Assembly (NCBI GenBank): GCA_046349915.1
Contig: JAXMBL010000005.1
Coordinates: 744,001 to 808,000 of the forward strand
DNA length: 64,000 nt
DNA from: CAIXSC01 sp046349915
GTDB lineage: Bacteria; Planctomycetota; Planctomycetia; Pirellulales; Pirellulaceae
Direction: 5' to 3'
Below the pieces are notes generated by a model. The model made no database searches. It was not told the origin of the DNA and was given only the letters and a program-made list of their open reading frames with translations. Made by a program: the position numbers and the translations under genes. Each line of letters opens with the position of its first letter. The first letter of the stretch is position 1. Positions 1 through 11,670 of this stretch are shown here, piece by piece.

Positions 1-1001
1 TGATTTCCAGTCGCGGTTCGAATAAACAGGCCCTGCCCGCCGGCGGGCGCCGCCGCGCGTGGCGCGCCGCCCTCGAGAATCCCTGCCAATTCCGCTGGAG
101 GCTGCACTTCAATCGACACTTCAATCGTCGCCTGATCGAGAGATTCGATGAGCGGAGCGGCTATTCCCGCGAACGGATGCTCGGTCAAACCTTGCACAAC
201 CAAGCGACGCAAGGCGGCTTCTTGCGCCTCGACGAATTCCTTGATCTTCTCATTAACCTTCTCACTGAAATCTGCCAAGATTCCAAAGTCGCCTTCTATC
301 ACCTGATCGTCACGAACACGATTGGCCGCGTTTTGAACGCGGAACGATGGCTTAGGCCAGAAGCCCTCGGCGCGGATACCTAGCTTCCAATGGAGTAACA
401 GGTTTCCGTCGCCATTGATCGTCACTCGTTCAATGCCGAGTCCTCGACCGGTGAGTCGCAAATCGCGATTCAGTTGTTGCAGGCCGCGTTGATCCCAGGC
501 CTTTCCGCGATCGAGCGCCGCCACATAGTCGTGCACGGCCGCGATGATCTCGACCTCGCTCACCTCGGACAGTCTCCGCGACGTTACGGTCGGCCCCGTG
601 GTGATCGAACTCTCCTGGACCCAATCCGCGACGGGCCGACCATGGTATTGGCGATTGGCTGTCGAGGCTTCGGTCAGTGACGCGGCGAGCAGTTTTTCCA
701 GCCCGCGGACGGCGTCGGTCGCTTGGTCGGGCGGCAACTTCCATAGCGTCTTCGCCACGACGCGAATTCGCCCTTCGCCCATCGCGGCCATTTCCGGTTC
801 GACACGCACTAACCGTGCCAGCGACAACCAGTCGGGGTCGCTGGCGAAATCGGGATGGATGTTCAAGAACGCTCGAATCACCTGCTGAATTTCCGCAGTG
901 GTCGGCGCAGCCGCCTCCACAGAACTCGCTGCCTGGGCCATCCAAACGCTCACCATCCCCGCAACCAATAGGGCATAAACCAACGGCGTCTGACGAACCA
1001 T
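1..1001 (-). CDS. Secreted protein of unknown function (3' end outside window)
   Basis: The frame is open for 333 codons from the ATG at 1001 to the window edge, so the C-terminus is missing. A GGAGAG ribosome-binding site lies 7 nt before the ATG. The N-terminus (MVRQTPLVYALLVAGMVSVW, then MAQAA) is a signal peptide. The rest is mixed helix/strand with no motif that I recognise; residues 240-300 are Glu/Lys-rich and probably helical. It starts 39 bp after the stop of the upstream caspase gene on the same strand, so the two are probably co-transcribed. An exported partner or substrate of that caspase is possible but is inference only. Confidence 0.75.
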   Translation of the reverse strand, partial: MVRQTPLVYALLVAGMVSVWMAQAASSVEAAAPTTAEIQQVIRAFLNIHPDFASDPDWLSLARLVRVEPEMAAMGEGRIRVVAKTLWKLPPDQATDAVRGLEKLLAASLTEASTANRQYHGRPVADWVQESSITTGPTVTSRRLSEVSEVEIIAAVHDYVAALDRGKAWDQRGLQQLNRDLRLTGRGLGIERVTINGDGNLLLHWKLGIRAEGFWPKPSFRVQNAANRVRDDQVIEGDFGILADFSEKVNEKIKEFVEAQEAALRRLVVQGLTEHPFAGIAAPLIESLDQATIEVSIEVQPPAELAGILEGGAPRAAAPAGGQGLFIRTATGN

Positions 1002-1040
1002 CCTGGACTCTCCATCAAGCATTGAGCTGCACACGACCCG

Positions 1041-2495
1041 TTACGGTTTCAACAATACTGGATCGGACACATCGCCCAGCAGTTCGGGGTCTTGCGTCGC
1101 GCCCGGAAAGTTGGCCGCGACAAATTTGGGAACATCGACCTTGAGTTGAGCGGCGGCGGCGGCGAGCGTCAAGCGAGGAGTGTTCTCGTAGAGCTCGACC
1201 AAACAATGCGTCATCACCGAGAGGTCGCCCTGTTTCCGCACAAACGACACCTGGGCCGCTCGCGACGAAACCAATAACGCCACATCTTTCTGGCCGATAT
1301 CCTTCACATGAGCGAGGTCGCCATCCAGCATATCGACCCCCGCGCCTCGCTGGCCAACCGCGCCGACAAGCCCTTTCTCGTTCGCGGCTTGGCCTCCGGA
1401 GTGGCACGTATCCAGAATGACCGCCACCTTGCGCCCATCCAGGTTCTGCATCCAGCGGCCGAAGGTGTCGTCCAGCACCATGGTCGAACTCATGTTGGCA
1501 GTCTGGCCGTCATACGGCACCAGAAACTCGTCGAAGCCATCCTTTTCATCGCCGTTCTCGTCCGCACAGCGCCCCCCATGCCCGGACCAGTAAACGAACA
1601 CTTCATCGCCAGGCCGAGTGATCTCGGGCAAGGTCCGCCGAATCAACTTCTCGATCGCTTCGCGCGTCGCCTGTTTGTCGGTCAAGACGAAGACCTGATC
1701 GAGTTTCCCGTGAGTCTTCATCAATGCCGCCATCTTCTCGGCGTCGGCGACGCATGCGCTCAACTTCCGAATGTTCGGGTCGGCAAACTGATTGATGCCG
1801 ATGAACAATCCCACTCGCGCCTTGCGCGGAAGAATCACCCGCTCGCCGGTTTCCAAGGTCGTGATCGTCACGAAGTGCTCGGCCCACTTGCCCGGCAACG
1901 GCTTCAACTCTTCGACATAAGCCGCCCTCACCGCTCGCAATTCGACGGGCGTCGCGATCGAATCGATCAGCTTCTCGACGGCGATCTCCTTCAGCGGCTG
2001 CTCGGTCACGATCAGCTTAAGCACCTCCTTGCCGAAGGGGCTGCCGATACGAATACGATACTTGGCTTCGTTCGACTCCTTATCCTTCGCCGGCACCATC
2101 AGCTCCCCGTCCGGCTGGAGCAGATTGTCTTGCTGGAATTTGTTCGGGAACAGGCAACTGACCTTGCCATCCGCCGACGCATACAACAGGTAGGCATATC
2201 CTTTCCGGTTGGATCGCATCTTGACGATCATCGATTCGCCATCCCGATAGACGCCATCGGGATGATCCACGCTCACTCGCACCTGGTAAGCTGGCAAGTC
2301 GTTGCGAATCTCCTCGACGAACGCGCCGCGCGCGGCCGCCAGCTCGGGCCCCTGCCCCGGTGAGAATTGCGGCGCAATCGCGAACACGCTCGCCGCCAAC
2401 CCCACCGACGCCGCGGCGACTCGCACCGTTCGCGACGCCCACCGACGCGTGAGGAAGGAAGTGCGCCAGGTTCGGCCAGTAAGTCTCAATCGCAT
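1041..2495 (-). CDS. Secreted caspase-fold peptidase (C14) with DUF4384 domain
   Basis: The 484-residue protein has an Arg-rich signal peptide or anchor (about residues 1-50), a DUF4384-like beta domain (about 70-175, 'YLLYASADGKVSCLFPN') and a C-terminal peptidase C14 domain. The dyad is visible: His306 in YWSGHGG and Cys364 in ILDTCHSGG. An acidic DENGDEKDGFDE loop follows the His and resembles the metacaspase basic-residue/Ca-binding region. I chose the ATG at 2495 (AAAGG ribosome-binding site, signal peptide starts at once) over an upstream start at 2552. DUF4384 is often found beside caspases in planctomycetes. The substrate is unknown; members of this family usually cleave after Arg/Lys. 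Confidence 0.88.
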   Translation of the reverse strand: MRLRLTGRTWRTSFLTRRWASRTVRVAAASVGLAASVFAIAPQFSPGQGPELAAARGAFVEEIRNDLPAYQVRVSVDHPDGVYRDGESMIVKMRSNRKGYAYLLYASADGKVSCLFPNKFQQDNLLQPDGELMVPAKDKESNEAKYRIRIGSPFGKEVLKLIVTEQPLKEIAVEKLIDSIATPVELRAVRAAYVEELKPLPGKWAEHFVTITTLETGERVILPRKARVGLFIGINQFADPNIRKLSACVADAEKMAALMKTHGKLDQVFVLTDKQATREAIEKLIRRTLPEITRPGDEVFVYWSGHGGRCADENGDEKDGFDEFLVPYDGQTANMSSTMVLDDTFGRWMQNLDGRKVAVILDTCHSGGQAANEKGLVGAVGQRGAGVDMLDGDLAHVKDIGQKDVALLVSSRAAQVSFVRKQGDLSVMTHCLVELYENTPRLTLAAAAAQLKVDVPKFVAANFPGATQDPELLGDVSDPVLLKP

Positions 2496-2723
2496 GTTAG
2501 GGAAACCTTTCAGATGTACGAATGACAAGTCACAGTCAACTGGAGAAATCAACGGACCTCAGTAACCACAACGCAGACACGTTACGTGAAAAGGGGAATG
2601 ACTCAGTCCGTTCGTCGCACAAGTCGAGGGCTCGCGGCTAACCATCCTACATTACTAGGGACCGATAGTAAGTCGGGTGGGCCAGCCGCCTGGATCGCCA
2701 CCCGACGCTTTCCAACCGGGTAA

Positions 2724-3041
2724 TTACCGCTGAGTCCCATAGATCCACTGCTGGCGGTAGCCGCCGCCTTGCTGAGTGGCCTGCGATTGCCGCGGGCGGG
2801 GCTTGGCGGGCGAGGCTTGCTGCTGGCCAGGAACGGGGCAAGACTGCTGCTGAATTTGGACGCCGCGGACAGCTCGAGGCGGAGTTTGATCGAACTGGAC
2901 GCCGCACTGTGTCTGCGTCGGTTCCCCTTGGTGCTGGTACTGGCGATTCTGAGTGCCAACGCCCGCGAACAGGGTCGAGACAGCGAGAGCGCAGACCAGG
3001 ATGTTGGTTCCGAAGATTCCGACAAGCAAGTGACGTTTCAT
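2724..3041 (-). CDS. Small secreted Gln-rich protein, paralog of 8981-9190
   Basis: A 105-residue protein with the leader MKRHLLVGIFGTNILVCALA, followed by a Gln/Pro-rich low-complexity tail with two Cys. The leader is nearly identical to that of the small gene at 8981-9190 (MERHLLIGILGTNILFCALA), which supports both as real genes. It lies directly upstream of the caspase gene starting at 2495 on the same strand (229 bp gap), and the paralog also sits directly upstream of a caspase gene. I recognise no family. The long upstream extension of the open frame to 3215 runs into palindromic repeat DNA and is not part of the gene. Confidence 0.65.
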   Translation of the reverse strand: MKRHLLVGIFGTNILVCALAVSTLFAGVGTQNRQYQHQGEPTQTQCGVQFDQTPPRAVRGVQIQQQSCPVPGQQQASPAKPRPRQSQATQQGGGYRQQWIYGTQR

Positions 3042-4056
3042 GGCTGAGTTCCTTGATGGCAGAGGCCTTTTCCGAGCCGCGGGTTCGACCATCTTAGGTC
3101 GTGAATTCTCCGCGTCTCTGCCCCTGAGAGGCGCCCAGTCAGAAGGAATTGCGCGCCGACTGTTGCTTTTGAGAAAGTTGCCTTTGGCTCCGCCAAAGGA
3201 GCAGGTAGCTGTCACCCCGCGAGCGGAGCAACGAATTGGTCATTCGTCATTCGTCATTCGTCATTGGTCATTGGTCATTCGCGGCTTAGCGGTGGATTCG
3301 TTTGGCCAGCCGATGACGGTCGCGCGTAGTAGACCGCTCGCTTCGCGAGCGGAACAGATGTCGGCGAGAACGCGCTGCCAAGCAGAGACGTCGCTCGCGG
3401 GGCCACGGTTTTTGCCGCTTTTGCGGAGCGAAAGGCAACTTCAACTCGTAGGGTGCGTCAAGCCTCCGGCGCAGACGCACCATCTCCAACGAGCGATCCC
3501 CCAGGTGTATCCATCCGACACTCGCGGGATCGTCAGCGAAGGGGCCGCGGGCGCTCAACGAGACGGTGCGTTTTCACCGGGCGGTGGCGACTGCGGCGGC
3601 TGGTGCAAAATCTTCCGCCGCCCGGTTCGACGCACCCTACGACTTGTGGTAAGCCGTCGGCGAGAACGTGTTGCCAAGTAGAGACGGCGCCGGCGGGGTC
3701 ACGGTTTTTCCCGCTTTTGCAGAGCAAAAGGCAACTTCAACTCGTAGGGTGCGTCAAGCCTCCGGCGCAGACGCACCATCTCCAACGAGCGATCCCCCAG
3801 GTGTATCCACCCGACACTCGCGGGATCGTCAGCGAAGGGGCCGCGGGCGCTCAACGAGACGGTGCGTTTTCACCGGGCGGTGGCGACTGAGGCGGCTGGG
3901 GCAAAATCGCTCGCCGCCCGGTTCGACGCACCCTACCACTCTGCTCGCGTGCGGCGGTACATTCGCCCAAATTGCGTCAAACCTCCGGCCGCGCGGCGGG
4001 TCCGCTCGCGAAGCGAGCGGGCTACTTTGGCGGAGCCAAAGGCAACTGTCGCCCCC
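3042..4056. repeat. Intergenic repeat block with a 0.3 kb tandem duplication
   Basis: About 1 kb without a supportable gene. It holds a palindrome at 3181-3199 (CCTTTGGC/TCC/GCCAAAGG), a TTGGTCATTCGTCA-type heptamer run at 3236-3280, a palindrome at 3334-3352, and two tandem copies of a unit at 3360-3655 and 3656-3936. Each unit begins GTCGGCGAGAACG and ends in CGACGCACCCTAC. Another palindrome lies at 4002-4020 and one at 4025-4041, just downstream of the minus-strand stop at 4057. Open frames here differ between the two copies, so they are not coding. Confidence 0.8.
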
Positions 4057-4434
4057 TTACTTCTCGCTGGGCGGGATGCAGGCCAGCTTCATCCCGATGC
4101 TGTTTTCTAGGATCGAACCGGGTTGAGGGGGCAACACCGGGCGAGGCAAGTAGAGTCGCCAAGAAGACGTAACCGGAAAATTATCTAACGTCCAATCTTG
4201 GTGACGGGCTCCCTTCGACACGCGCGCAAAATATCGGCCCGATTTTGTGGGCAATGCCCCAACCTGCAATTCGATCCGAGCACGCCCCAGGGCATCGGTC
4301 GTCGCCAAGCCCAACTTATCGAGCCAAGGATTGCCGGACGCCTGCCATAGTAGTTCCACTCGAGCGCCCGACGCAAACGGTGAGCAGTCCCACCCAACCA
4401 GGCTCGCTCGGTCGAGATCGTGCGTCGGCGGCAT
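4057..4434 (-). pseudogene. Remnant of an FGE-caspase gene
   Basis: The 125-codon frame matches the linker beta domain of the 854-residue caspase at 11671-14235: 'RVELLWQASG' against 'RVELQWQASG', 'GALPTKSGRYFARVSKGARH' against 'GALPTSSGRFFARVSKGARQ'. It continues into PGSILENSIGMKLA, the start of the FGE domain of the 702-residue caspase at 9470-11578. It then ends at once in IPPSEK; SEK is also the last tripeptide of both full proteins, so the FGE body appears deleted. The caspase half is absent, and homology to the paralog continues a few codons upstream of the ATG until a stop. A short expressed protein cannot be excluded. Confidence 0.7.
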
Positions 4435-4581
4435 GGCATACCTAACTTGTCATGAATGGCTCCCCCTGGATAGATTGACCCATAAGCCGTTGCTCCAGGC
4501 GTAGCGCCGTGGGAACTTCAACAAGAGACCGTGGAACAGGCCAGAACTGTTCGACTGAGTGCGGCCCGGAGGCCATTTCGT

Positions 4582-5796
4582 ATGTCTCGTATTCTTCCAG
4601 TTCTACTCAGCGTGATCGCGATATCCACTTTCGGGGGAACTGCGAACTCGCTATTCGGCCAGCAGCCGTCGGCCAAACCGCCGCGGCTCCATGTCTTGAC
4701 CGTCGTCGATAATGATAGCGATCTGCAACAGCATGTCGTTCGAGATGGCTTCAATCTGCGCAAGATCCTGTCGGAGGCGTTCGCGACGCGGCCTCATCGA
4801 CTCGTGCTGGAAGAGTCGCTGAACGGCGGAAACGCCACGGCCCAAAACGTGCTCGCTCATTACCGATCACTCGCCGGCAAAATCCGCCCCAACGACACAC
4901 TATTCTTCTACTACACGGGACATGGAGCGACGTTTCCCAACCAGGGAGGCCACGCGCTCACCATGCACCACGACAACGTGAACACGAGGCCGTTTCTTTT
5001 CCGTCGCGACCTGCGGCAGGCGATGGAACAACTCCGACCGCGGTTGGCGGTCATCATCACCGACTGTTGTAGCAAGATTCCCGAGAATACACGGGCGCCC
5101 CAACTCCCGGACCTTCCCAAGGCCACCTGGCCGGTCATCGATCTGCTGTTCTTCCAGCACGCCGGATTCGTGGATATCAACGGTTGCCAGGAAGATGCGC
5201 TGTCCATGTGCTATGCCGACCAGCAGGGGCCAAAAGGTGGGACATTCACCTTGGCCCTTGTTTCCCTGCTTTGCACCAAGCGGGATGCCATCAATACCAC
5301 ATTCGGAACTTCCGAGGGGAAGGTGGCCTGGAATCAGTTCCATCACACCTTAATCAACGAAACCGACCGTCTCTACCAACCGGTGCGTGAAGCCGTGCTG
5401 AATACCAAACCACGAAATCCGCGAGAAAAGCGAACACAGGATCTCGTTCGTGAACAACGGACCCAAACACCGCTCGCTCTCTCGGTCGCCGCTCCCGCGC
5501 CCCAGGATGACTTCGACAAAACATGGATGCTGGGCATCGAGCACGCTTCGGGAGTTTACCTGGAGAAGCCGGTCGTCGTCGTCTCGAAAGTCTTTCCCGA
5601 AACACCCGCCGCCAAAGGGGGGCTGCGAATCAAAGATATCATCGAGTCCATTGATGGAATCCAAGTCACCGATCCCAAGCAGTTCGATCGCTTGCTGCAA
5701 GCGTCTGATGGGACCGTGACGCTAGGCTATCGTTGCGGAGAACAGCGGTTTTCCGCGGAATTCGCGCTTCAGCGAGTCAAACCACTCATGAAGTGA
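4582..5796 (+). CDS. Secreted caspase-fold peptidase with C-terminal PDZ domain
   Basis: Starting at the ATG at 4582 (GGAGG ribosome-binding site at 4568-4572), the 404-residue protein has a signal peptide (MSRILPVLLSVIAISTFGG), a caspase domain (about 33-280) and a PDZ domain (about 320-395, 'VSKVFPETPAAKGGLRIKD'). The catalytic His is 114 in YYTGHGA. The Cys motif is ITDCCS (Cys162/163), without the HSG seen in canonical members. A PDZ domain suggests peptide-tail binding or anchoring in the periplasm. It is divergent from the remnant at 4057-4434, with 147 bp between the two starts. Confidence 0.85.
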   Translation: MSRILPVLLSVIAISTFGGTANSLFGQQPSAKPPRLHVLTVVDNDSDLQQHVVRDGFNLRKILSEAFATRPHRLVLEESLNGGNATAQNVLAHYRSLAGKIRPNDTLFFYYTGHGATFPNQGGHALTMHHDNVNTRPFLFRRDLRQAMEQLRPRLAVIITDCCSKIPENTRAPQLPDLPKATWPVIDLLFFQHAGFVDINGCQEDALSMCYADQQGPKGGTFTLALVSLLCTKRDAINTTFGTSEGKVAWNQFHHTLINETDRLYQPVREAVLNTKPRNPREKRTQDLVREQRTQTPLALSVAAPAPQDDFDKTWMLGIEHASGVYLEKPVVVVSKVFPETPAAKGGLRIKDIIESIDGIQVTDPKQFDRLLQASDGTVTLGYRCGEQRFSAEFALQRVKPLMK

Positions 5797-5889
5797 CTCG
5801 AAGACAGGCGCCATGCCCGCAACGCATGTTCCGCGAACTCACTTGCCCGAGGATTACTTTTCGTTTCATTTCCATCCAGGAGAGTAAGC

Positions 5890-6483
5890 ATGCGATCGTT
5901 GTTCATGTCTCTGATCTTTGCCATGTTGGCGAGCGTCGTTGGTCCAGCGTCCGCAGCGGAATTTGAACAGTTTTTGTTTCGGGACGATGGGGTCGTGCTG
6001 TTGAGCGTCGATTTCAACGGGGTCGTGCGGAAGCGGTCGAATGTGCCGTGGGATGCGCGTCGGACTAAGGACGGCGATTTGTACTATCAATGCTGGTATC
6101 AAGCGAAAGACGCGAACGGAAAGGTCGTCAACGAACAGGTACTGACTTACTTCCCAGACAACGCCGCAGGTGACAACACCGACGCATCGAATCAATGGGT
6201 TTATTGGTACAATATGAAGACTCAAGTCATCTGGGGGCGATGCCCCACCAAGAACCACCCCAATTACCAGCAATGGTTGCAGGCAAAAGGCCCCGACTTG
6301 TGGCAAGTCGTTCCCAAGGACGATCGACCCAAGCTCAAGGGAGAACTAAGACTCTCCACGGTTGGTCCGCAATTCTCGCCCCAAATCATCGGACTAGAAG
6401 ACGCCGCCATGCCCAAAGTAGAACCAACCGCCGCCAAAGATGCCATTATCTGCATCGATCTGGAAAACGCGATTTTCAGTTGA
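5890..6483 (+). CDS. Secreted protein of unknown function next to caspase-PDZ gene
   Basis: A 197-residue product with a clear signal peptide (MRSLFMSLIFAMLASVVGP, cleavage after ASA) and an AGGAG ribosome-binding site before the ATG. The mature part is rich in aromatic residues and Asp/Asn ('YYQCWYQAKDANGK', 'QWVYWYNMKTQVIWGRCP') and looks like a small beta-rich extracellular domain. No family is recognised. It lies 93 bp downstream of the caspase-PDZ gene on the same strand and is likely co-transcribed with it. Confidence 0.75.
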   Translation: MRSLFMSLIFAMLASVVGPASAAEFEQFLFRDDGVVLLSVDFNGVVRKRSNVPWDARRTKDGDLYYQCWYQAKDANGKVVNEQVLTYFPDNAAGDNTDASNQWVYWYNMKTQVIWGRCPTKNHPNYQQWLQAKGPDLWQVVPKDDRPKLKGELRLSTVGPQFSPQIIGLEDAAMPKVEPTAAKDAIICIDLENAIFS

Positions 6484-6819
6484 TTGCGATTGGGCCGTGA
6501 CGGCTTGGTCATTCGTCATTGGTTGTTGGTCATTGGTTGTTGGTTGTTGACTCGGCGTTCGAGTTACTGCTCATGTAGCGGAAATCGCAAGAGTTCCGAC
6601 AACGTCCCCGCGTGGGACGACGCAAGTTCTCCGATCCGGCGGTAAATCGGAACTCTTGCGAGTTCCGCTACAAGCGCGCAGCCTCGTCGCCTCTTGCCGT
6701 CACCTACTTCCAATCGCTTCCGTGTGGTTCCGTGTCGTTCCGTGGCAAATACTGACGGCAGTGCTTGTACGCTGGGCGGCTGTTCATCTCGCGAAGCGAG
6801 ATGGCTACTCGATTTGGCG
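6484..6819. repeat. Intergenic repeats: heptamer run and three palindromes
   Basis: Contains a TTGGTCATTGGTTGT run (6506-6550) and two inverted copies of the GGAAYTC-TTGC-GARTTCC hairpin: 6580-6597, with one mismatch, and 6649-6666, perfect. A palindrome CATCTCGC/GAA/GCGAGATG lies at 6785-6803. It is a compensated variant of the CCGCTCGC/GAA/GCGAGCGG family seen elsewhere. No gene is supportable. Confidence 0.8.
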
Positions 6820-8928
6820 TCATTCCTTGGCCGCGAGCACTCGGAATGGGTACGACGACTCGGACCAGTCGGCCGGCAACCGCGAACGCAATTCGTCCGC
6901 GTCCAACTTTCCCTCGCGCACTAGCGGCCATTGCAGCCGCTGGCGAGTGGCAATGAGTTTCATCTGATAGACGCCCGGCTCGCTCGGCAAAAAAAACTTG
7001 CCGGGGCCGGGGAACAGCTTGGGTTGATTGGCTTCCAGCGGCGGCGAGCCACTTGTCGACTCATACCAGACATCGATCTTGCCCGACGGGGAAATGGCGA
7101 GCAAATAGATCCAACAGTCGGCGGTCGATTTCACCGCGATCTTCACTCGATCTCGCACTTGGAACTCGGGCATCAGGGCGCCCTCCAACGCCTTACGGTT
7201 CGAGGCGAGTTGAACCTGAAAGCTGGGCGCGGGATTCGTCAGGCCGCCTACCAGCTTTCTCAATCGGTATTCGGCGATTACCCCCCGCATCCATTCGATC
7301 GTCGCCGTCACGAACTTCACCGATTCATCCGGGAACCGGATCTTCTCGACTTGATCCAGTCCGGTCACCGTTTCCAGCGACACAGGTTCGCGCCGTTGCT
7401 CGCGTCGCGATTCATCCCACAACACCAAACTCACTTCGACCCTCCCTTGGGCCACCACCGTCTGCTCGACGACCAACTCCAGTTCAGCAGCGTCTTCGAC
7501 TAAACGCATGCGAGGTTCCTCGACCAAGCGGCCCGTGAGGCCGATGGCCAACGAATTGGCGACCGAGGGAATGCGGCCGCCTTCGTCACGTTTCACTCGC
7601 AGGTGCAGCCGCACATCGGGTTTCGCCAAGGGATCAACCAGGGGCGCCGCGGCGAGCGGGGCGCCAGCAACGCCGAACGCACCCGCCCTTAACTGTGCTT
7701 CGCCCGCTTCTGCCTCCAGCGACTTGATCTCCAAATCTCCGATCGGTTCTCCCAGTCGCGGTTGGCCGTTTACAAAAGGAAAGAGTGCCAGCCGCTGTCC
7801 GATCTTCATGCCGTGGATCACCCCCAAATCCAATTGCACCAAGTCGGCGGCATTGCCCGCACTGATCACCGCATGGACCGGGACCTTCTTTTCGACGCCA
7901 AAGATCGGCCCCTCCCCCTCTTCTGCCGGCGTGGCTTCCAACTGGGGAGTTTGCCGAAGCCGATCGTTCTCCTGCGCGCCGTTATACAGGCTGTCGATGC
8001 GGCGAAGTGCGTACTGCTGAGCCTCGAGGAAACTGACTTGACCATTCCCGTCGGTATCCGCGGGGCCCCGCATCCCTTCGACCAAAAAGTAAGTCAACGA
8101 CCCACATTGAATCTCGGGCAGTTGGGGAATCGGCATGATCTCGCACGACTGCTGGACCGCCGTGCACGCCGAGAACACCACTCGCCTTTGCCCCTGGCGA
8201 GCGTTACGGATATCGCCGGTTGACGACCGAGTGACCGGCAGGTCTTTCGGCGGCTGCGAGCTGCGTGGCGGACTGTTGTCCAATCGCGCGGGCTGGTATC
8301 GCGCGGCGCCAAAACGGGGAACCGAGTCGAGGCTGCGAGTGGCGGTGCCGGAATGACAACAATCCAAGATCACGACCACTCGCTCGGCTTGCTGTTGGTC
8401 GAGCAATTGGCCGAGTTCATCGTCGCGGAGCGCTCGCTTCATATCTGGCCCGCAATCGTAAAGGCATAACGCCTCGTCCATCACGTCGCCCGGTTCAGCG
8501 ACCAACTCGTCGCCATTATCGTCGGGGATCGACGTCCCATGGCCCGCGTAGTGAAACACCACCACGTCGCCCGGTCCCGCCGCGCTCCTTAATCGATTAA
8601 ATTCCGCTCGAACGGCTTCCAGCGTCGCTTGGCTATCGATCAAGATCGTGATATCGCCCTCTTGAAAACCATACTCGCGAATCAACAGTTGGCGAAGGTT
8701 CTTGACATCGTTAGTCGTCCCCTTCAACGGCCGATGCCCCTCGGAGGCGACCCCGGCGGTCGGTTGTTTGCCGACCGCGACCAGCAGCGCGAACGAGCGC
8801 GCATGAGCAATCGACGGATTCGCTGCCACCAGCCCGGCCGCTATTACCGCGGTCCACGCAATGGCAATGACTCGCAGAGTGAACCTGGGACCTAGCGGCG
8901 AGTGAACCTGGATTGCCCGAGCAGCCAT
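6820..8928 (-). CDS. Secreted caspase-fold peptidase with EF-hand-like loop and C-terminal DUF4384
   Basis: A 702-residue protein. An N-terminal signal segment (about 18-44) is followed by a caspase domain with His130 in HYAGHGT and Cys191 in LDCCHSG. A 12-residue EF-hand-type loop, DTDGNGQVSFLE (291-302), lies in the caspase C-terminal part; this loop is known in many bacterial C14 proteins. A middle region (about 350-560) is beta-rich, and the C-terminus (about 590-690, 'WIYLLAISPSGKIDVWY') is DUF4384-like. It follows the small secreted gene at 8981-9190 by 52 bp on the same strand. Calcium control of the peptidase is plausible from the loop but not shown. Confidence 0.9.
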   Translation of the reverse strand: MAARAIQVHSPLGPRFTLRVIAIAWTAVIAAGLVAANPSIAHARSFALLVAVGKQPTAGVASEGHRPLKGTTNDVKNLRQLLIREYGFQEGDITILIDSQATLEAVRAEFNRLRSAAGPGDVVVFHYAGHGTSIPDDNGDELVAEPGDVMDEALCLYDCGPDMKRALRDDELGQLLDQQQAERVVVILDCCHSGTATRSLDSVPRFGAARYQPARLDNSPPRSSQPPKDLPVTRSSTGDIRNARQGQRRVVFSACTAVQQSCEIMPIPQLPEIQCGSLTYFLVEGMRGPADTDGNGQVSFLEAQQYALRRIDSLYNGAQENDRLRQTPQLEATPAEEGEGPIFGVEKKVPVHAVISAGNAADLVQLDLGVIHGMKIGQRLALFPFVNGQPRLGEPIGDLEIKSLEAEAGEAQLRAGAFGVAGAPLAAAPLVDPLAKPDVRLHLRVKRDEGGRIPSVANSLAIGLTGRLVEEPRMRLVEDAAELELVVEQTVVAQGRVEVSLVLWDESRREQRREPVSLETVTGLDQVEKIRFPDESVKFVTATIEWMRGVIAEYRLRKLVGGLTNPAPSFQVQLASNRKALEGALMPEFQVRDRVKIAVKSTADCWIYLLAISPSGKIDVWYESTSGSPPLEANQPKLFPGPGKFFLPSEPGVYQMKLIATRQRLQWPLVREGKLDADELRSRLPADWSESSYPFRVLAAKE

Positions 8929-8980
8929 CGTTCGATCCTTGGGTAAAGTGTGATCAGTGATCGTTCTTCACGATTGTCGT

Positions 8981-9190
8981 TCACAGCCGAGGATTGGGGG
9001 TGCTCGTCTGTTGTTGGGTGGGATCGGTGAACAGATGCGGGGACTGGGCGGCAACTGGAGCCTCCACGGATTCCCCATGGTAATGATGGGGACAGGTCCT
9101 TGCACCAACGCCGCCGAACAGAGCCGCGGCCGCCAAGGCGCAGAACAGGATGTTGGTTCCGAGGATTCCGATTAGCAAGTGGCGTTCCAT
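8981..9190 (-). CDS. Small secreted protein, paralog of 2724-3041
   Basis: 69 residues starting MERHLLIGILGTNILFCALA, almost the same leader as the small gene at 2724-3041. The mature part is short, with His/Cys (CPHHYHGES) and a Thr/Gln/Pro tail. The gene sits 52 bp upstream of the caspase gene starting at 8928 on the same strand. The repeated pairing of this leader family with a C14 gene suggests a functional pair such as substrate, inhibitor or activator, but this is inference. The frame upstream of the ATG is repeat-derived. Confidence 0.62.
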   Translation of the reverse strand: MERHLLIGILGTNILFCALAAAALFGGVGARTCPHHYHGESVEAPVAAQSPHLFTDPTQQQTSTPNPRL

Positions 9191-9469
9191 GGCAGTCGTT
9201 CCTGAACGATTGTAGAGATGTGTAGGGTCCGCGAGTGCGACCGGGATCAGTCGTAGTTTTCCCCGCGTCTCTGCCAGATGGAGGGTCGGACCCCCGAAAG
9301 ATTGCGCATCGACGTAGCCCGCTCGCTTCGCGAGCGGAACAGCCGTCGGCGAAACGACGTTAACAAACAGAGACGGCGCTCGCGGGGCCAAGGTTAGTGC
9401 CCCTTTTGCGGAGCAAAAGGCAACTGTCGCCAAGGGCCGCGCGGCTGTTCCGCTCGCGAAGCGAGCGGG
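9191..9469. repeat. Palindrome cluster 3' of the FGE-caspase gene
   Basis: Holds CCGCTCGC/TTC/GCGAGCGG at 9319-9337 and its inverse at 9450-9468. CCTTTTGC/GGA/GCAAAAGG at 9402-9420 is a compensated variant of the CCTTTGGC/GCCAAAGG family. The last copy supplies the TAG stop of the minus-strand gene ending at 9470. No gene is visible. Confidence 0.75.
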
Positions 9470-11578
<2,109 letters not shown>

Positions 11579-11670
11579 CGCCTGGGCCTCTGTTTTTCGG
11601 GAAATTGGGACGCTCGACGTCGCTCGCCATTCAAACGTTTTTGCTCCTTTTGAGGAGCAAAAGGCGACAG

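Noticed and set aside
1308..2363. 351-codon plus-strand frame opposite the first caspase gene
   Set aside because: It is an antisense shadow of a clearly coding frame with catalytic motifs; its product has no recognisable features.
3040..4172. Several open frames of 60-213 codons upstream of the FGE-caspase remnant
   Set aside because: They run through the tandem duplication and palindromes, have no signal for translation, and repeat the same Arg-rich sequence in different frames.
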